Assembly (NCBI RefSeq): GCF_051380735.1
Contig: NZ_JBNYXQ010000001.1
Coordinates: 310,001 to 374,000 of the forward strand
Direction of reading: 5' to 3'
Length of the DNA: 64,000 nt
Source: Janthinobacterium sp051380735
Lineage (GTDB): Bacteria > Pseudomonadota > Gammaproteobacteria > Burkholderiales > Burkholderiaceae_D
The position numbers and the translations under genes are program-made. Shown here one piece after another: positions 52,303-60,925 of this stretch. Every line of letters begins with the position of its first letter. Position 1 is the stretch's first letter. The notes under the pieces were generated by a model that was not told where the DNA came from, did not search any database, and saw nothing but the letters and a program-made list of their open reading frames with translations.

Positions 52303-54033
52303 ATGAGAGACTCGCCTGACCATGCCCCGCCCGACGCGGCCGCCCGCCCTGGCCTGGCGCACCTGTTCGCACCTTACTGGGGTACGCGCCAGCGCTGGCG
52401 CGCCTGGCTGCTGGTGTTGCTGTGGCTGGCAATCACGCTCGGCTCCGCATGGCTGTATGTCCGGGCCAATGAACTGACCGGCGAACTGACCGACGCACTG
52501 CTGGGCCGCAAATGGGATGTGCTGAAAAAGGTGGTCTGGCTGACCATCAGCGTCGGTTTGCTGGTCGGTGCGCTCGGCGTGGTGCGGACCGCCATCATCG
52601 ACCTGATCGACCTTGACTGGCGCACCTGGCTGAGCAACCACTACCTGGAACAGTGGTTCAGCTCGCACGCTTACTACAATATGGAGTCCGATGGCGCGCT
52701 CTCGAATGCCGACCAGCACATCGCCGAAGACGTCAGGCTGTTTGCCAACAGCAGCGTCGTCAACATTTCCAACATGATCAATGTCGTGGTCAACATTGTG
52801 GCCTTCACAGCCGTCTTGTGGGAACTGTCCGGCACCCTGACCATTCCGCTCGGCAACTGGAGTCTGCACATCCCCGGCTACATGGTCTACGTTGCCCTGA
52901 TTTACAACCTGGCGTATTTGCTGCTGGTCCATTGGGTCGGCAAGCGCCTGATCGTGCTGGGCATGAAAAGACAGACTGTCGAGGCGGACTACCGTTACGG
53001 CGCCATGCAAGTGCGCGAAAACGCCGTGCAGATCGCGTTTTATGATGGTGCCGCAAACGAGCTGCAGCGCCTGCGCCGCCGCTTCGAGAAAATCCGCGAC
53101 AACGTATTGGCCACCCTGGTGCGCAACGCCAAGCTGGAAATGACCAGGACGGTCTACGGCCATCTGTTCGCCGTGTTGCCGACGCTGACGGCCCTGCCGC
53201 GCTATTTTGCCGGCGAGATCACGATGGGCGGCGTGACGCAGGCAGTCGGCGCATTCGGCCAGCTCAGCGCGTCGCTGGGCTATTTCCAGGAATCGTACAA
53301 GAGTTTTGCGATGTGGCTGGCCCTGGCGAACCGGCTGCGCGATTTTTCCTGGGCCATCAACAAGGCGCATGCGCGGCCGAACGGTTTTACCGTGGCGCGC
53401 GTCACCCAGGACGGCATCCACAGCAGCGTGCTGGCGCTGCGCACTCCTGACGGCGACCCGCTGGCCGATGTAGCGCCACTGCAACTGGCGGCCGGCAGCC
53501 GCACGCTGGTGCGCGGTCCTTCGGGCACCGGCAAAAGCACCTTGCTGCGTACCCTGGCCGGTTTATGGCTGCATGGGGCCGGCACCGTCACCCTGCCTGC
53601 CGACGCCCGCATCATGTTTTTGCCCCAGCGTAGCTACCTGCCGAGCGGCACCTTCAAGGCCGCCATGTGCTATCCCCTGGCACCCGATCAATTCGACGAC
53701 GCCACGTGCCGGCGCGTGCTGGAAGTCTGCGGCCTGGGTAGCCGGATCACCTCGCTGCAAACCCGCGACAACTGGCAGCAATTGCTGTCCGGCGGCGAAC
53801 AGCAGCGCGTCGCATTCGCCAGGGTGCTGTTGCAGCGGCCCGACTTCGTGTTTCTCGATGAAGCGACCAGCGCGCTCGACCCGGCCACCGAGGCGAGCCT
53901 GTACCAGACCTTGATCAAGGAACTGCCCGACAGCGCCATCATCAGCGTTGCGCACCGCACTGCCGTAGCCGACTACCACGACGACATCATCGAACTGGTG
54001 CCCAGCACTGCGCAGACAGCGCAAACTTGCTGA
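52303..54033 (+). CDS. SbmA/YddA-like ABC transporter, permease fused to ATPase
   Basis: A 576-residue exporter-fold ABC protein. Six membrane helices fill about 30-330 (SbmA/BacA-like membrane domain, LWLAITLGSAWLYVRANELTG), followed by an ATPase with Walker A GPSGTGKST (about 406-414), signature LSGGEQQR (about 496-503) and Walker B FVFLDEATS. Relatives include E. coli YddA and mycobacterial Rv1819c/BacA, which import hydrophilic peptides and cobalamin. Its position just after the ATP-grasp/transglutaminase genes hints at peptide transport, but it has its own promoter. Confidence 0.9.
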   Translation: MRDSPDHAPPDAAARPGLAHLFAPYWGTRQRWRAWLLVLLWLAITLGSAWLYVRANELTGELTDALLGRKWDVLKKVVWLTISVGLLVGALGVVRTAIIDLIDLDWRTWLSNHYLEQWFSSHAYYNMESDGALSNADQHIAEDVRLFANSSVVNISNMINVVVNIVAFTAVLWELSGTLTIPLGNWSLHIPGYMVYVALIYNLAYLLLVHWVGKRLIVLGMKRQTVEADYRYGAMQVRENAVQIAFYDGAANELQRLRRRFEKIRDNVLATLVRNAKLEMTRTVYGHLFAVLPTLTALPRYFAGEITMGGVTQAVGAFGQLSASLGYFQESYKSFAMWLALANRLRDFSWAINKAHARPNGFTVARVTQDGIHSSVLALRTPDGDPLADVAPLQLAAGSRTLVRGPSGTGKSTLLRTLAGLWLHGAGTVTLPADARIMFLPQRSYLPSGTFKAAMCYPLAPDQFDDATCRRVLEVCGLGSRITSLQTRDNWQQLLSGGEQQRVAFARVLLQRPDFVFLDEATSALDPATEASLYQTLIKELPDSAIISVAHRTAVADYHDDIIELVPSTAQTAQTC

Positions 54034-54122
54034 CCGCCGCCTTTCTTGAATGGAGAGCCGGACTGTTGCTCTACTTCGATTGGCGCGTGGCTTCGCCCGG
54101 GCTTGTGAAAATGAATTGGGAA

Positions 54123-54849
54123 TCAAGCGATCTTGTAGCGCGGGGCCGGCGTTCCCGCCTGGGTACTTGCGAACAGTTCGGTGCGGGCGGCCTCGTATTT
54201 TTCCCACAGGCTTGCATCGACGACCGATGGACAGGTGATCGTTTCGCCCTGGTCCAGGCCCGCAAGCGCCGCGTCGACCATGTTTTCGGTCGTCATCAGG
54301 GCGCTCTTGTTGAGGGCCGCCAGCGGAATGCCTGACAGATCCCACAGTTCAGTCGCAGTCGATGCAGGCAAGACCAGTTGCACCTTTACCCCGGTTTCGG
54401 CCAGTTCCTGCTGCAGGCCCCTGCTGTATTGCAATACAAAGGCTTTGGTACCGCTGTAGATGGCGCTGATGGGCAGCGAGTGGATAGCCAGGACGGAAGC
54501 GATATTGATGATCAAACCCTGCTTCCTGGCCACGAAGGCCGGCACCGCAGCTTGCGTCAGGCGCGCGACCCCGGCGTTGTTGATCAGCACCTGCACATTG
54601 TCACGGGTGGCCAGCAACATTTCGATACGCGCCACATCCTCGTTTTTGGTCAGATCGGCCGCGATGGCTTCGGCTTTTACGCCATGCGCCCTGGCGAGCT
54701 GCGCGCAGAGTGTGTCGAGCCGGTCAGCGCGCCGGGCGACCAGGATCAGATCGTATCCGCGCGCAGCGAGGCGGTCTGCATAGACAGCGCCGATGCCGGA
54801 GGATGCCCCGGTAATGAGGGCACTTTTTTGGGAAGCCGGAGTTTGTCAT
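54123..54849 (-). pseudogene. Short-chain dehydrogenase with N-terminal frameshift
   Basis: The SDR body is intact in one frame from SALITGASSGIGAVYADRL through VLINNAG, S-Y-K residues (IASVLAIHS, AIYSGTKAF) to the stop at 54123. That frame has no usable start before the nucleotide motif. From ATG 54849 (AGAAAG upstream) the reading MTNSGFPK would enter the SDR frame if one base were removed from an A6 run (plus strand T 54824-54829). Either an indel or a junction with the adjacent remnant has broken the gene. Translation from an internal start would lose the NADP site. Confidence 0.72.
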
Positions 54850-55020
54850 GAATTGCTTTCTGCTTGAATTGAGCGATGGACTTCTGGCATGCTGGCAACG
54901 GGCTTTGATTCGCGGCGGGCATTGCATCTGTAGCGCCAGCCGCCGCTGGCAAAATGCTGGCAACTATTACGAGCCCCACCAGAGCGGACTTCAGAAACTT
55001 TGTACTGCCCCGGTTTTCAT
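54746..55020 (-). pseudogene. Small secreted protein, frameshifted and truncated
   Basis: A good ribosome site (TAGGAG) lies before ATG 55020, but the frame stops after nine codons. Adding one A to the AAAA run at the start restores the signal peptide KFLKSALVGLVIVASILPAA followed by AGATDAMPAANQSP and a cysteine. Coding character ends where the SDR begins (about 54830). I do not recognise the mature part. It is probably an inactive remnant beside the broken SDR. Confidence 0.5.
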
Positions 55021-55040
55021 GGTGTGGCTCCTATCATTGC

Positions 55041-55745
55041 TCAGTTGGCTTGAGGCAGGTAGACCGGGCGAGCTGCTGTCAGCCCTTGCCTTACCTGCTG
55101 CGTCAGCTCGTCGGCCAACACTTCGTCCGCGCCCGCTTCCAGGCCGTCGAGCGCGCGCTTGACAATGTCCTCGGCACTGGTCTTCTGAACATCAAAGCCA
55201 CGGGTCAGATCCGTGTCCACGTAGGCCATATGCAGACCCAGCACCTGTGTTTTCTGCGCGGCCAGTTCGTGGCGCAGTGCGTTCGTCAGCGACCAGGCGG
55301 CCGATTTGCTTGCCGAATAGGCGGCCAGGTAGCCGTCGTTGACCCACGACGCGACCGACAAGACGTTGAGCAAGCCACCGCCACCATTGCCCTTGAGCAC
55401 CGGTGCAAAGGCTTTGCTCATGTTGAGCACGCCAAACACATTGGTCTCGAAAATGCGCCGTGCGACGGCGTCACTGTCGGCATCCAGGAAACCGCCCGGT
55501 TGTGCAATACCTGCGTTATTGATAACCAGGGTTACGTCCGAGGCCTGCTTGACGGCGGCAGCGACCTCTTCAGGTTTGGTGACGTCAAGCTGCAGGGCTA
55601 CGACACCGGGCAAAGTCACCGTTGCGGGGTCGCGCGCCGCTGCATAAACCTTGCGCGCGCCACGAGCAAGCAAGGCTTGTGCGAAGGCAAGACCGATGCC
55701 ACGGTTGGCGCCGGTGACAAGAACAACAGAATTTTCGATTTTCAT
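55041..55745 (-). CDS. Short-chain dehydrogenase/reductase
   Basis: A 234-residue intact SDR with NADP motif VTGANRGIGLAFAQALLARG, VINNAG and active-site Ser, Tyr and Lys (SVASWVNDGYLAAYSASKSAA). The substrate is unknown. ATG 55745 begins MKIENSVVLVTGANRG; upstream codons cross a dyad (55779-55792) that may be an operator. It lies between the ADH-type reductase and the broken SDR in the TetR-controlled group. Confidence 0.92.
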   Translation of the reverse strand: MKIENSVVLVTGANRGIGLAFAQALLARGARKVYAAARDPATVTLPGVVALQLDVTKPEEVAAAVKQASDVTLVINNAGIAQPGGFLDADSDAVARRIFETNVFGVLNMSKAFAPVLKGNGGGGLLNVLSVASWVNDGYLAAYSASKSAAWSLTNALRHELAAQKTQVLGLHMAYVDTDLTRGFDVQKTSAEDIVKRALDGLEAGADEVLADELTQQVRQGLTAARPVYLPQAN

Positions 55746-55778
55746 TTGGATACTCCTGGGTTTGAAAGAACAACATAT

Positions 55779-55792
55779 ATGACAAACGTCAT
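55779..55792 (-). promoter_or_regulatory. Dyad ATGAC-AAAC-GTCAT upstream of the SDR gene
   Basis: A perfect 5-bp inverted repeat with a 4-base spacer, 34 bases before the SDR start on its upstream side. It shares the ATGA/TCAT ends with the two stronger operators at 56896 and 57535 but has different spacing, so control by the same TetR protein is only possible. Confidence 0.35.
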
Positions 55793-55831
55793 AAAAAAGA
55801 ACCGGCCATCGCCACAAGCGATGGCGATGGT

Positions 55832-56833
55832 TCAGCGAACCTTGATCACAACCTTGCCTTTGGCACGCCTACTTTCGACGTAAGCAAGGGCCTCGTTGCT
55901 TGCTTCAAACGGAAATACTTTGTCAACCACGGGCCGCATGGCACCCGATTCGATGAGCGAGGTGATTTGTTGCAACTCGCTGCCATTAGCTTGCATGAAC
56001 AGAAATGAATAGCCAAGCTGCAGGCGTTCGGCCTTTCTGCGGGTGCCGAAGCTCAGCGCACGCATCACTTGTCTGACCAGCCACGGTGCCTTGATTGCTT
56101 CGGCAAACACCGCGTCCGGCGGGCCGGAGATGGAGATCAGTTTTCCACCGGGCTTGAGCACATTGAGCGACTTCGCCAGTGTTTTCCCATCCTGGCTGTT
56201 CAGCACGACGTCGTAGTCGCCCAGCACGCTTTCAAAATCGTCTTTTTTATAGTCGACAACTATGTCGGCGCCCAGGCTTTTCACCCAGGCCAGATTGCTG
56301 GTGCCGGCAGTGGTGGCGACGGTCGCGCCCAGATGCCTGGCCAGCTGAATCGCCACTGTGCCCACGCCACCGGAGCCAGCCTGGATAAAGACCTTCTGCC
56401 CCTTCTTCAGATCCGCTCTGCCAACCAGTGCCTGCCAGGCGGTCAGGGCCACCAGGGGAACTGAGGCGGCTTCTTCCATGGTGAGATTGCCGGGCTTGAG
56501 TGCGACAGAGCTTTCCTTGACGGCGACGAACTGCGCGAAGGTACCTATGCGCAAGTCGTCAGGCCTGGAATAGACTTCATCGCCTACCTTGAACTGCCGT
56601 ACCCGGGGGCCGATCCTGGTCACTACCCCGGCCACGTCGTGCCCGAGGATAAAAGGCGTGGTGTAAGGCAGGATGAGCTTGAATTCTCCGCTGCGGATCT
56701 TGGCGTCCAGCAGGTTCACACCGGCCGCATGCACCTCGATCAGGACCTCGTCGTCGCGCAGTTCCGGCATCGGCACCTCTGCCTGCTGCAAGGCGTTCTT
56801 TTTTCCATAACGCTCGACAATAAATGCTTGCAT
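55832..56833 (-). CDS. NADP-dependent quinone oxidoreductase / alcohol dehydrogenase family protein
   Basis: A 333-residue medium-chain reductase (zeta-crystallin-like). GroES domain at 1-120 (VLIEVHAAGVNLLDAKIRSG, FILGHDVAGVV) and NADPH loop AGSGGVGTVAIQLARHLGA near 150. It lacks structural zinc cysteines, as in quinone reductases. ATG 56833 follows a weak GGAA. The operator ATGATGGTCATCAT (56896-56909) lies just upstream, so repression by the neighbouring TetR is likely. It is intact, unlike the related gene at 34212. Confidence 0.92.
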   Translation of the reverse strand: MQAFIVERYGKKNALQQAEVPMPELRDDEVLIEVHAAGVNLLDAKIRSGEFKLILPYTTPFILGHDVAGVVTRIGPRVRQFKVGDEVYSRPDDLRIGTFAQFVAVKESSVALKPGNLTMEEAASVPLVALTAWQALVGRADLKKGQKVFIQAGSGGVGTVAIQLARHLGATVATTAGTSNLAWVKSLGADIVVDYKKDDFESVLGDYDVVLNSQDGKTLAKSLNVLKPGGKLISISGPPDAVFAEAIKAPWLVRQVMRALSFGTRRKAERLQLGYSFLFMQANGSELQQITSLIESGAMRPVVDKVFPFEASNEALAYVESRRAKGKVVIKVR

Positions 56834-56895
56834 GGCTATTCCTGTTCTCAAAAAATGGTGTGGTGATCACCTGCTTCAGGCTATCGCAAAACTTC

Positions 56896-56909
56896 GCATG
56901 ATGGTCATC
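56896..56909 (-). promoter_or_regulatory. TetR operator before the oxidoreductase gene
   Basis: ATGATGGTCATCAT, a near-perfect palindrome, 63 bases before the 56833 start. It matches the perfect palindrome at the tetR start (57535-57548) in 13 of 14 positions. Confidence 0.65.
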
Positions 56910-56930
56910 ATATTCCTGGGTAAAAAAAAA

Positions 56931-57536
56931 TCAGTCGCTGGTTTTCGCGCTGGCACCAGCCAGGCTCTTCATGGTAGCTGCGCACCACGCGTTTGACAAA
57001 ACCGGGTCATCGACAGCGCGCGCCAGCATCAAGGTGCCGACCATGGTGGCGATCGTCACCAGCGCGCGCTCGTGTGCACTGGGCTGGCCCCAGTCTGGAC
57101 ACTGGCGAGCGACGAGATCAACCATCTCCTTGATGCGACGCGTGGCAGCAAGACGCACCTCGGGCGATTGACGTGGCATCTCGGAACCCAGCGCTGAATT
57201 GGGGCAGCCTGTTTCAATGTTTTTCAAATGTTGTTCAGAAAGATAAGCCTGCACCAGAGCCTGCAACGCCTGCCCTGGCGGAACCGCGGCGACTATGCTC
57301 GCGGCGGCAGCATTCGACTCGGCGCCGGCACGGTCTGCCGCTTCGGCCAGCATCGCATCGCGTGATGCGAAGTGGGCATAGAAAGCACCATGCGTCAGAC
57401 CTGCTTCTTTCATGATGTCGGCCACGCCAGTGCCGTCGTAGCCGGTACGACGGATGGCACGTGCAGCGGCATCGACGATACGCTCGTGTGATGCTTCTTT
57501 TGCACTCGGTCGCGTGATGGCTTTTTCTTTTCGCAT
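56931..57536 (-). CDS. TetR-family repressor of the oxidoreductase group
   Basis: A 201-residue TetR protein with HTH at about 20-65 (IVDAAARAIRRTGYDGTGVAD, then GLTHGAFYAHFASRDAMLAEA) and a ligand domain containing Cys residues (ETGCPNSALGSEM, QCPDW), as in reactive-electrophile or quinone sensors of the NemR/AcuR type. The start at 57536 lies inside the palindrome ATGATGATCATCAT, indicating autorepression. Downstream on the same strand are its probable targets. Confidence 0.92.
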   Translation of the reverse strand: MRKEKAITRPSAKEASHERIVDAAARAIRRTGYDGTGVADIMKEAGLTHGAFYAHFASRDAMLAEAADRAGAESNAAAASIVAAVPPGQALQALVQAYLSEQHLKNIETGCPNSALGSEMPRQSPEVRLAATRRIKEMVDLVARQCPDWGQPSAHERALVTIATMVGTLMLARAVDDPVLSNAWCAATMKSLAGASAKTSD

Positions 57537-57548
57537 GATGATCATCAT
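57535..57548 (-). promoter_or_regulatory. Perfect palindrome overlapping the tetR start codon
   Basis: ATGATGATCATCAT (57535-57548) is self-complementary and includes the tetR ATG. Repressor bound here would block its own transcription or translation start. The sister site is at 56896-56909. Confidence 0.65.
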
Positions 57549-57580
57549 ACGCCATATTTTTTAACTTCGCAAAAGTTCTT

Positions 57581-57835
57581 TCAAGGCGTGACGGCGCTGA
57601 AGGTAGTTTTTGGTCGTATGCATTTTCGTGCATACCAGGCCAAGCCCATGGGCACGCTGGAAAACCGGACGGCACGAAGCGCGGCGTACCACGGGCCTTT
57701 GAACGGCGTTTGCTCATCCACGCGTTCAAGCGTGAACCTGGCGCGCTTCAGTGCGGCAGCCAGTGCCGCGAGGCCTGTCGCCAGCGGCTTTGCCATCACT
57801 GCGGCGACTGCATCGGCGTAGCTGAGCATATGCCG
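57581..57835 (-). pseudogene. Unidentified coding remnant
   Basis: The frame from about 57835 to the stop at 57581 (MLSYADAVAAVMAKPLATGL, ALKRARFTLERVDEQTPFKG, WYAALRAVRFSSVPMGLAWY) has the composition of a real protein C-terminus. Upstream, the same open frame degrades into nonsense antisense to the AraC fragment. I cannot name the family. It is probably a 3' remnant of a gene beheaded by a deletion. Confidence 0.4.
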
Positions 57836-58039
57836 GATCAGCAGCCGCTGACATGCGCTGGCCGGAAGACATGCCGTGAAGTCTTGTGCATCGGCGCCGA
57901 CATCCGGGGGCAAGCCGGCCCAGCAACTGCAACGTCTGCAGCATGGATCAACGATGTTCAGGCCAACTTGCGCCACGCAGTGTATGCGCTGGTGGCCTGG
58001 CTGGTCGTGGCCTGCGGCCACAAACAGCTCTGGACGCAC

Positions 58040-58390
58040 CAAACAGGGGGCCGGCCCTGAAGCGCTTCCACCTTTTCCGGGACCTGGTCGAGCAGCACGT
58101 CGAGATGGCGGTTCAGGCTGGCGCGGCTCATGCCACTGGCTTCACACAGTGCCTCGATGCGCAAGCGGGTGTTGTGACTGTCCCTGATCCAGCAGGTCGC
58201 TCGCCGGATGCGCGCCAGCGCGCCTTCGGGCTGGCGCGCATCCGGCGCAACAAACGACCTTGCGGGCCTCGCAGAAGGCGATGGAGCAATTCGCGCTCCG
58301 CCATCGAGGTGAGGAAGGGAATATCGGCCGGCGTGTCAAGCAAGCTCAGCAGCCGCAGCAAAGGGTCGCGCACCCGGCGGCATGGTGGAA
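58040..58390 (-). pseudogene. AraC-family regulator, frameshifted internal remnant
   Basis: Two frames carry successive parts of an AraC protein with an AraC_N domain: DPLLRLLSLLDTPADIPFLT and ERELLHRLLRGPQGRLLRRM (58374-58240), then IRDSHNTRLRIEALCEASGM followed by SRASLNRHLD (58190-58060), the first HTH. The second HTH and C-terminus are absent. The region from 58390 to 58571 has no supported gene. Confidence 0.7.
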
Positions 58391-58571
58391 GAGACTAGAG
58401 GAACTCAAGGCAGCGCAGCGCTGCATGCAGGCCACCCGCTCGCTCGTGCCAGGCAGCGCGGCTGGGTCCAGCGGTGCCGTACCGATTTTCGAGGGCCTGC
58501 CAAGCGTGCTGGCGTGGCGCGCGGTGCCGGTCGCATCACTGAGTGTCGTTGCCGCTGTTCACGCAAACGAA

Positions 58572-58859
58572 TTATGCTCGGCGCAGCAAATTTCGCCGCC
58601 ATAGTGACAGCGAAGCACAAATAGCTGGCATAACAATAAAGCTGGCTTTGCTTCCGCTGTAGAACAGCGTCGCAAAGTAGATCGCAGCGGCTGCGCAAGC
58701 CAGGTAGTACGCGGAAAAACCGCTGAAGCGTCCTCCACGATCGCCTGGGCTGGCTGCCAAATTTAATAACAGCGGGCGACGTTTGAAAAAGTAAGTGCGG
58801 AAAGCTGTCCACAAAAATAACGACCCCGCAAAAACCATCAGCAACGCAGCAATCTTCAT
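58572..58859 (-). CDS. Small membrane protein, 95 residues
   Basis: Three hydrophobic segments (IAALLMVFAGSLFLWTAF, GFSAYYLACAAAAIYFATLF, ASFIVMPAICASLSLW) separated by a basic loop (YFFKRRPLLLN). I do not recognise the family. The topology suggests an inner-membrane protein. The next 388 bases (58860-59247) hold only the guaA terminator. Confidence 0.65.
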   Translation of the reverse strand: MKIAALLMVFAGSLFLWTAFRTYFFKRRPLLLNLAASPGDRGGRFSGFSAYYLACAAAAIYFATLFYSGSKASFIVMPAICASLSLWRRNLLRRA

Positions 58860-59173
58860 CCATGTCCCCCATGTTTATCATGGTCCGGTTGTGGCCGGGA
58901 CCCATGCGCACATCATTTTTATTTCAAGCCGTGCGCTGCATTCAATGCCTTGTGCGGCCAAATAATCGACCCTGCTCGCCATCCAGACTGGCCGAGCATC
59001 GAAGATTAGTGTACGGTGTTGTTCCGCCCATGACAAGCGGCCAGTTTTGGGCACTTCATGTTAGCGCCAGCCCTCGGTCGCCAGCTTCTGGCAAGCTCTG
59101 CGGTTGAACCTCGGTAAGCGCAATTGTAATCTCGACGCCGTCCTAATGACGTATGGCCATGCACCCCAAAATG

Positions 59174-59200
59174 AAAAAACCCCTGAAAAATCAGGGGTTT
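59174..59200 (-). terminator. Intrinsic terminator of guaA
   Basis: AAACCCCTGA (59177-59186) and TCAGGGGTTT (59191-59200) form a perfect 10-bp stem with an AAAA loop. On the minus strand it is followed by a T run (59179-59174). It lies 47 bases past the guaA stop. Confidence 0.85.
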
Positions 59201-59247
59201 GTCTTGAGCGTCCTACCCGGCGCTGCCAACGGCTGCCGGATGGCAGA

Positions 59248-60858
59248 TTATTCCCACTCGATCGTCGCCGGCGGCTTGCCCGAGATATCGTAGACCACGC
59301 GGTTGATGCCACGCACTTCGTTAATGATGCGGTTCGACACCTTGCCCAGCAGCGCGTGCGGCAGGTGTGCCCAGTGCGCCGTCATGAAATCCTGGGTTTG
59401 CACGGCGCGCAGCGCCACGACCCATTCGTAGGTGCGGCCGTCGCCCATCACGCCCACCGATTTGACCGGCAGGAACACTGCGAAGGCCTGGCTGGTGGCT
59501 TCGTACCAGTTGGTCGGCACGCTGTCCTGGTCGAAGCCTGGCACCACCGCCGGCTCATATGGTGTATTGCGCAGCTCTTCTATAAAGATGGCGTCGGCGC
59601 GGCGCAGCAGGTCGGCGTAGTCTTTCTTGACTTCGCCCAGAATGCGCACGCCCAGGCCAGGGCCAGGGAACGGGTGGCGGTAGACCATGTCATGCGGCAG
59701 GCCCAGGGCAACGCCGAGCTTGCGCACTTCGTCCTTGAACAGTTCGCGCAAAGGCTCCAGCAGTTTGAGTTTCATCGTGTCCGGCAGGCCGCCCACGTTG
59801 TGGTGGCTCTTGATGGTCTGGCCTTTCTTGCCCTTGCCGGCCGACTCGATCACGTCCGGGTAGATGGTGCCTTGCGCCAGCCATTTGGCGTTGACCAGCT
59901 TGCCTGACTCAACCTGAAACACTTCAACGAATTCGCGGCCGATGATCTTGCGCTTCTGCTCGGGATCGGAAACGCCGGCCAGGTGGCCCATGAACTGGTC
60001 TTCCGCATCGACGCGGATGACTTTCACGCCCAGGTTCCTGGCGAACATGTCCATCACCATCTTGCCTTCGTCCAGGCGCAACAGACCATGGTCGACGAAT
60101 ACGCAGGTCAGTTGGTCGCCGATGGCGCGGTGGATCAGGGCCGCCGCCACGGACGAATCGACGCCGCCGGACAGGCCCAGGATCACCTCATCGGTACCGA
60201 CTTGCGCGCGGATTTTTTCCACCGCTTCGCTGATGTAGTCGGGCATGTTCCAGTCCGATTTGCAGCCGCAGATTTCATGCACGAAACGGCCGATCATGGC
60301 CTTGCCCTGCACCGTGTGCGTCACTTCCGGGTGGAACTGCACGCCGTAGAACTGACGCTCTTCGTCGGCCATGGCGGCAATCGGGCAGCTTGGGGTGTTG
60401 CCCATCAGCTTGAAGCCTGGCGGCATTTCCAGCACCTTGTCGCCGTGGCTCATCCACACTTTCAGCATGCCGTGGCCTTCGTCGGTAACGAAGTCGGCAA
60501 TGCCGTTCAACAATTTGGTATGACTGCGGGCGCGCACTTCGGCGTAGCCAAATTCACGCACCAAGCCGTTTTCAACCTTGCCGCCCAGCTGAGCAGCCAT
60601 GGTCTGCATGCCGTAGCAGATGCCCAGCACGGGCACGCCCAGCTCGAACACGGCTTGCGGCGCGCGCGGCGAATCGCCTTCCAATGTGGAATTGTGGCTG
60701 CCAGACAGGATCACGCCCGCGGCGCCATAGTTGCGCACGAATTCCTCGCTGACGTCGTACGGGAAGACTTCGGAGAACACGCCGGAATCGCGCACGCGGC
60801 GCGCAATCAGCTGGGTGACTTGGGAGCCGAAATCGAGAATAAGGATTTTAGAGTGCAT
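59248..60858 (-). CDS. guaA: GMP synthase (glutamine-hydrolysing)
   Basis: A 536-residue GuaA. The class I glutaminase domain (1-195) has nucleophile C81 (GICYGMQ) and its partner His/Glu in QFHPEVTHT; the ATP pyrophosphatase P-loop is SGGVDSS near 235; the C-terminal dimerisation domain ends DISGKPPATIEWE. It makes GMP from XMP, glutamine and ATP. It follows guaB by 67 bases on the same strand (guaBA operon order) and ends at a clear terminator. Confidence 0.97.
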   Translation of the reverse strand: MHSKILILDFGSQVTQLIARRVRDSGVFSEVFPYDVSEEFVRNYGAAGVILSGSHNSTLEGDSPRAPQAVFELGVPVLGICYGMQTMAAQLGGKVENGLVREFGYAEVRARSHTKLLNGIADFVTDEGHGMLKVWMSHGDKVLEMPPGFKLMGNTPSCPIAAMADEERQFYGVQFHPEVTHTVQGKAMIGRFVHEICGCKSDWNMPDYISEAVEKIRAQVGTDEVILGLSGGVDSSVAAALIHRAIGDQLTCVFVDHGLLRLDEGKMVMDMFARNLGVKVIRVDAEDQFMGHLAGVSDPEQKRKIIGREFVEVFQVESGKLVNAKWLAQGTIYPDVIESAGKGKKGQTIKSHHNVGGLPDTMKLKLLEPLRELFKDEVRKLGVALGLPHDMVYRHPFPGPGLGVRILGEVKKDYADLLRRADAIFIEELRNTPYEPAVVPGFDQDSVPTNWYEATSQAFAVFLPVKSVGVMGDGRTYEWVVALRAVQTQDFMTAHWAHLPHALLGKVSNRIINEVRGINRVVYDISGKPPATIEWE

Positions 60859-60925
60859 GGTAGAGGACTTTATCTGGGTTCAATTGCAAGACCGGCGCAC
60901 TAGGCGCCGGTCTGATTGTCGCTAA

